From Saprospiraceae bacterium (GTDB taxonomy: Bacteria > Bacteroidota > Bacteroidia > Chitinophagales > Saprospiraceae), in contig JAWKLJ010000001.1 of the NCBI GenBank assembly GCA_041392805.1, forward strand, positions 2,852,001 to 2,916,000: 64,000 nucleotides of DNA, in the 5' to 3' direction. Position numbers and translations under genes: made by a program. The notes under the pieces are model-generated. The model worked only from the letters and a program-made list of their open reading frames with translations. It had not been told where the DNA came from and made no database searches. Below, one piece after another: positions 60,572 to 64,000 of the stretch. Position 1 is the stretch's first letter. The number at the start of each line of letters is the position of its first letter.

Positions 60572-62185
60572 ATGAAAAAAATAATCTTATATTTTCTTGT
60601 TATGATGGCTGTTGGATTTGCCCAGGCCAATAGCCTCGAAAAATCCATTCCTTCAAACATTGAGGAAGTAACCGTTTTTCAAAGCGGCGCACAGGTGATG
60701 CGCGCTGGCAAAACCAGCATTGATAAAGGCCAATCTACGTTAATATTCACTGGTATTTCACCACAAATTGACCCCAATAGTATTCAATTTTCCGCCACTG
60801 GCGATTTTACCATTTTGTCTATCAATCACCAATTGGATTACCTCACACCTCCAGAAAAGGATGAAAAATTAGCTGCGCTGGAAAGCAAAAAACAAAACTT
60901 TGTCGATCAATTGGCAGAAGAACAAGCCTTGCTTTCCGTTTTTCAAGAGGAAGAAAGTTTGCTCATCGCCAATAAGGCCATTGGAAGCCAACAAACAGGA
61001 GTCGATATCGACAATTTAAAGGCCATTGCTGCTTTCTACCACGACCGGCTGAAGGCTATCCGACTCGAAAAACTCGATTTGGATAAAAAAATAAAACAGA
61101 TCAACGAGGAGGTTAAAACCATAGATCAACAATTAGCTATCCTCAAAGCCCAATACAAAACCAAAGCGACCAGCCAAATCTTAGTGGCTATTAGTGCTGA
61201 GGCCCCTACAAATGCCACTTTCCGACTGACCTACCTCATCCAAAATGCTGGCTGGACACCTTTATATGATATTCGTGTAAAAGACATCAGCAGCCCTGCC
61301 CAATTGCAATACAAAGCCAAGGTTTTCCAGCATTCAGGCGAGGATTGGAACCAAGTCAAACTCAGCCTTTCTACCGGGAACCCTCGTGCTTCAGGTACCA
61401 AGCCAACTTTGGCACCCTGGTGGCTACAGCCAATCCAGGTTTATACTTATCGAGAAAAAGATAGGGCGCAAACTGAATTGCTACAAGATGCTTATGCCGT
61501 GGAAAAAGCGGATGGCGAGGCCTTAAAAAAAGAAGCCGCTCCAGCTACCTATGCCAATGCAACAGCTATAGAAAACAGCACTTCCTGGGAATTTCAAATC
61601 CGATTGCCTTATGATGTACCCAGTGATGGGCAAGCCTATACCGTTGGGATCAATGAATACGATTTGCCAGCGACCTATGAGTACTACGTGGCCCCAAAAT
61701 TGGATCTCAATGCCTACCTGACCGCCAAGATTACCAACTGGGAGACTTATCGACTCCTGAGCGGCACCGCCAATTTATTTTTTGAAGGCACTTTCCTGGG
61801 ACAATCGCACCTGGATGTCAATAACACCAAAGACACCCTCTCCATTTCACTGGGACAAGACAAAGGCATCGTCGTCCAACGCACCCGCGATCAACAATTT
61901 AATGACAAACAACTCCTTGGCGTTAAACAAACGCAAACAACAGGCTGGACCATCGATATCCGCAATAAAAAACGACAGGCAGTTAACATTGTCATTCAAG
62001 ATCAAATTCCGCTCACCACAAGTGATGAAGTAGATGTCAGGCTGGAAAATGCGAAAGAAGCAAAACACAACGCCGATACCGGACAATTGACCTGGACCTT
62101 GAGCTTGAAACCAAATGAAAATAAAACACTTAATTTTGCTTACAGTGTAAAGTATCCAAAGAAAATGAATTTGGCCCTGGAATAA
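60572..62185 (+). CDS. DUF4139/mucoidy-inhibitor MuiA-like exported protein
   Basis: From the ATG at 60572 the 537-residue protein has a signal peptide (MKKIILYFLVMMAVGFAQA) and an N-terminal DUF4140 domain ('VTVFQSGAQVMRAGKTSIDKG'). A coiled coil covers about 90-210 ('KEEQALLSVFQEEESLLI'-like heptads). The C-terminal DUF4139 domain begins with 'RLTYLIQNAGWTPLYDIRVK' and has 'HSGEDWNQVKLSLSTGNP', 'WEFQIRLPYDVPSDG' and 'LTWTLSLKPNENKTLNFAYSVKYPK'. These domains define the family; its role in the periplasm is unclear. A TTG ten codons upstream was rejected as start. Confidence 0.9.
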   Translation: MKKIILYFLVMMAVGFAQANSLEKSIPSNIEEVTVFQSGAQVMRAGKTSIDKGQSTLIFTGISPQIDPNSIQFSATGDFTILSINHQLDYLTPPEKDEKLAALESKKQNFVDQLAEEQALLSVFQEEESLLIANKAIGSQQTGVDIDNLKAIAAFYHDRLKAIRLEKLDLDKKIKQINEEVKTIDQQLAILKAQYKTKATSQILVAISAEAPTNATFRLTYLIQNAGWTPLYDIRVKDISSPAQLQYKAKVFQHSGEDWNQVKLSLSTGNPRASGTKPTLAPWWLQPIQVYTYREKDRAQTELLQDAYAVEKADGEALKKEAAPATYANATAIENSTSWEFQIRLPYDVPSDGQAYTVGINEYDLPATYEYYVAPKLDLNAYLTAKITNWETYRLLSGTANLFFEGTFLGQSHLDVNNTKDTLSISLGQDKGIVVQRTRDQQFNDKQLLGVKQTQTTGWTIDIRNKKRQAVNIVIQDQIPLTTSDEVDVRLENAKEAKHNADTGQLTWTLSLKPNENKTLNFAYSVKYPKKMNLALE

Positions 62186-62398
62186 TCGGTCAGCTGCAAT
62201 GATAGAACGGGGAGGTTGTCGGTTCAATATATAACAAGCCTACAACTTTCCCCATCACCCCCTTTCTCGCAGGGCTGTTAAATTCTATGGGGTTTACGCT
62301 GTGAGAGCCCTGAATCAAAACCCCTGCCTGCCGAAATATCATGAAGGCAGGAAAATGGCAATAAAAATTAAAAATTAACTTTTTCAGACCTTAACAGC
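62186..62398. other. Intergenic region before the repeat array
   Basis: No gene seen. It contains a copy of the dispersed repeat (62319-62360) shared with 16585-16627, where cctgcc/ggcagg can pair around 'gaaatatcatgaa'. Confidence 0.5.
62319..62360. repeat. Dispersed repeat, copy 2 (partner at 16585-16627)
   Basis: Reads from 'aaacccctgcctgccgaaa' to 'catgaaggcaggaaaatgg', matching the copy near 16585 and able to form a small stem. Confidence 0.55.
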
Positions 62399-63051
62399 CC
62401 TCGACTTTCGACTTTCAGCTTTATGCTGGCTCTACCAATGTTGAATCCCGATGGGATTGGAATTGGCTTGGGGTTTGTTTGGTCTTTTGCTACTTTCTGT
62501 CCTCGACTTTCGACTTACGACCAGCTACACCTCCGCACTCGACTTTCGACTTTCGACTTTCAGCTTCATGCTGGCTCTACCAATGTTGAATCCCGATGGG
62601 ATTGGAATTGGCTTGGGGTTTGTTTGGGCTGTTGCTGCTTTCTGTCCTCGACTTTCGACTTACGACCAGCTACACCTCCGCACTCGACTTACGACTTCTC
62701 ACCTTCATGCTGGCTCTACCAATATTGAATCCCGATGGGATTGGAATTGGCTTGGGGTTTGTTTGGTCTTTTGCTGCTTTCCGTCCTCGACTTTCGACTT
62801 ACGACCAGCTACACCTCCGCACTCGACTTACGACTTTCGACTTTCAGCTTCATGCTGGCTCTACCAATGTTGAATCCCGATGGGATTGGAATTGGCTTGG
62901 GGTTTGTTTGGGCTGTTGCTGCTTTCTGTCCTCGACTTTCGACTTCTCAGCTTCATGCTGGCTCTACCAATGTTGAATCCCGATGGGATTGGGAATGGCT
63001 TGGGGTTTGCTTGGTCTGTTGCTGCTTTCTGTCCTCGACTTTCGACTTTTC
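62399..63051. repeat. Five-copy tandem repeat array
   Basis: Copies begin (at 'atgctggctctaccaa') at 62423, 62568, 62707, 62852 and 62955, giving unit lengths of 145, 139, 145 and 103, with the last copy cut short. Each unit has a conserved core 'caatgttgaatcccgatg' followed by 'ggattggaattggcttggg', in which aatccc/gggatt can pair around gat, and a 'cgactttcgacttt' heptamer-type simple stretch that varies in copy number. The array ends directly at the stop codon of the thioredoxin gene (63052-63054). Overlapping plus-strand open frames here are translations of the repeat and not genes. Confidence 0.9.
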
Positions 63052-63825
63052 CTAATAAAGCGCCATATCAAAACGCCAGCGATAGTTCTTCGTCAGTGGA
63101 TGAGCATTACCCAAGATGCGGAAAAGACCAATGGCCGTGCGCCGAGGCAGATCCTTCGCCAGTGTTTTGTCGAGCGTAACCGCCTGAATGATTTGCTGGA
63201 TAGCTGTTTCGCCCTCTCCTTGGAGCAAGGACGCCTGGGCGCCAGCGAGGACTTCACCAGCAGGACTGCCATCACTTTCATAGTGCAGAAACTCGGCAAT
63301 GCTTCGAACATCCTCTGCCGTATCTGCAAATTCATCCCCCAGTTTTATAGTCGCCACCAAATCGACGGCCCTTTCAGGTTCGGTGAAGACCAGGTGCTTT
63401 GCGAGCGAGACGGCAGCGGCCGGCAAATCAGGGTTCTCGGCCACAAAGGCCTCTAATTTGGCCAAGCCCTCGGGTTCGGATGCCTCTTCCAGTAAGCTTT
63501 CAAAGTTCTGTTTTCGATCATCAGGGAGGTGCTCCAACAGCCATTTTTCTATCACAGACCGAGGTTGGGCACCAGCAAATTCAGCGATTACCTCTCCCTC
63601 GTAAAAGAGCTTCACATTCGGGATGCTTCTGATTTGATATTCCTGAGCAATCATAGGGTCTTCCTCGGTGTTCAATTTCACCAAATCCCATTTATCAGAT
63701 TGCTCTTCGGCCAATTTTTCGATGGTAGGACCGAGTACCCGACAAGGGCCACACCAGGGGGCCCAAAAGTCGACCACAACAGGTCGTTCGTAACTTCTTT
63801 CTAAAACTGCAGTGTTAAAATCCAT
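63052..63825 (-). CDS. cnoX: Thioredoxin-TPR chaperone (CnoX/YbbN-like)
   Basis: The 257-residue cytoplasmic protein starts with a thioredoxin fold (1-105): 'VVVDFWAPWCGPCRVLGP' with a complete redox site at Cys25/Cys28, and the cis-Pro in 'IRSIPNVKLF'. The rest is helical, TPR-like ('GLAKLEAFVAENPDLPAAAVSLAKHL'), ending 'GLFRILGNAHPLTKNYRWRF'. This is the plan of CnoX/YbbN, a holdase that protects proteins from oxidative stress and passes them to GroEL or DnaK. Unlike the E. coli protein (SxxC) it keeps both cysteines. Its stop codon abuts the tandem repeat array. Confidence 0.88.
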   Translation of the reverse strand: MDFNTAVLERSYERPVVVDFWAPWCGPCRVLGPTIEKLAEEQSDKWDLVKLNTEEDPMIAQEYQIRSIPNVKLFYEGEVIAEFAGAQPRSVIEKWLLEHLPDDRKQNFESLLEEASEPEGLAKLEAFVAENPDLPAAAVSLAKHLVFTEPERAVDLVATIKLGDEFADTAEDVRSIAEFLHYESDGSPAGEVLAGAQASLLQGEGETAIQQIIQAVTLDKTLAKDLPRRTAIGLFRILGNAHPLTKNYRWRFDMALY

Positions 63826-64000
63826 GATTCCGTTTTGATCGCATATTCATCCAAAATATAGCTGATTTGGTAGGATATGCTACGAGGTTCTAACCTATTA
63901 TTTGTAACTTAACTTTCCAACTGATCGTCCCAACTGCTGCTAGTTTAAATTTTCAGCCAACCCATATAGGGGACAATCTATAATAATTACATCATGTAAT

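Noticed and set aside
62399..63051. Possible CRISPR array
   Set aside because: Units are ~145 bases, directly tandem, without the short repeat and unique spacer pattern, and no cas gene is present.
62423..63179. Series of overlapping plus-strand frames (about 99-140 codons) in the tandem repeats
   Set aside because: They are translations of the repeat unit in successive registers, share the same Met-Leu-Ala-Leu start from each copy, and have no signals or domain.

Overview
The window looks like a chromosomal segment of a Bacteroidota bacterium, most likely Saprospirales (Saprospiraceae or Lewinella-like). The evidence is a type IX secretion C-terminal sorting domain at the left edge, a SusC/SusD pair followed by two ASPIC/UnbV-VCBS lipoproteins, a TANFOR-like giant secreted protein, DUF2141, BNR_4 and YceI proteins, few Shine-Dalgarno sequences, and a TAnnTTTG-type promoter box just upstream of gyrB. 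No rRNA, tRNA or CRISPR array was recognised.

Layout. 1-7.4 kb: tail of a secreted T9SS cargo protein, an erythromycin-esterase-family protein, a Tat-exported sugar isomerase, a membrane fatty acid desaturase, a SPOR lipoprotein and a SWIM-SNF2 helicase. 7.4-16.4 kb: an accessory island read entirely on the minus strand. It has a 1926-residue polymorphic-toxin-like protein with a variable C-terminus, three short orphan genes that look like immunity genes, an intact REP-associated tyrosine transposase (RAYT), and several copies of a ~126 bp sequence equal to the RAYT 3' end plus a 10-bp hairpin. 16.7-22.5 kb: SGNH hydrolase, P-type cation ATPase, Gfo/Idh/MocA dehydrogenase, BNR_4 lipoprotein. 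22.5-26.5 kb: a plus-strand operon of five unrecognised, apparently cytoplasmic proteins, at least four sharing a related strand-rich segment. 26.5-32.2 kb: SDR, an orphan Pycsar-type TM effector, alanine dehydrogenase, tsaE, a 167 bp MITE-like palindrome and gyrB. 32.4-45 kb: lipoprotein, two tandem VCBS/ASPIC lipoproteins, susD and susC, the last four in one direction. 45.5-51.3 kb: retropepsin-PDZ protein, C39-peptidase ABC exporter with its HlyD partner, small secreted protein. 51.4-63.8 kb: YceI, secreted hypothetical, AraC-type regulator, DUF2141, M16 peptidase, amidohydrolase, ROK kinase, GNAT, DUF4139 protein, a five-copy tandem repeat array and a CnoX-like thioredoxin.

The two most unusual parts are the RAYT-punctuated toxin/immunity island (7.57-16.4 kb) and the five-gene operon of unknowns (22.55-26.46 kb). 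In the island, the repeat hairpins sit directly after the putative immunity genes, two immunity stop codons lie inside a repeat-like core, and a truncated toxin tail is preserved in front of at least one immunity gene. This suggests that RAYT/REP sequences mark the joints of exchangeable toxin-tail/immunity cassettes. All functions are inferred from reading the sequence; no database search was run.
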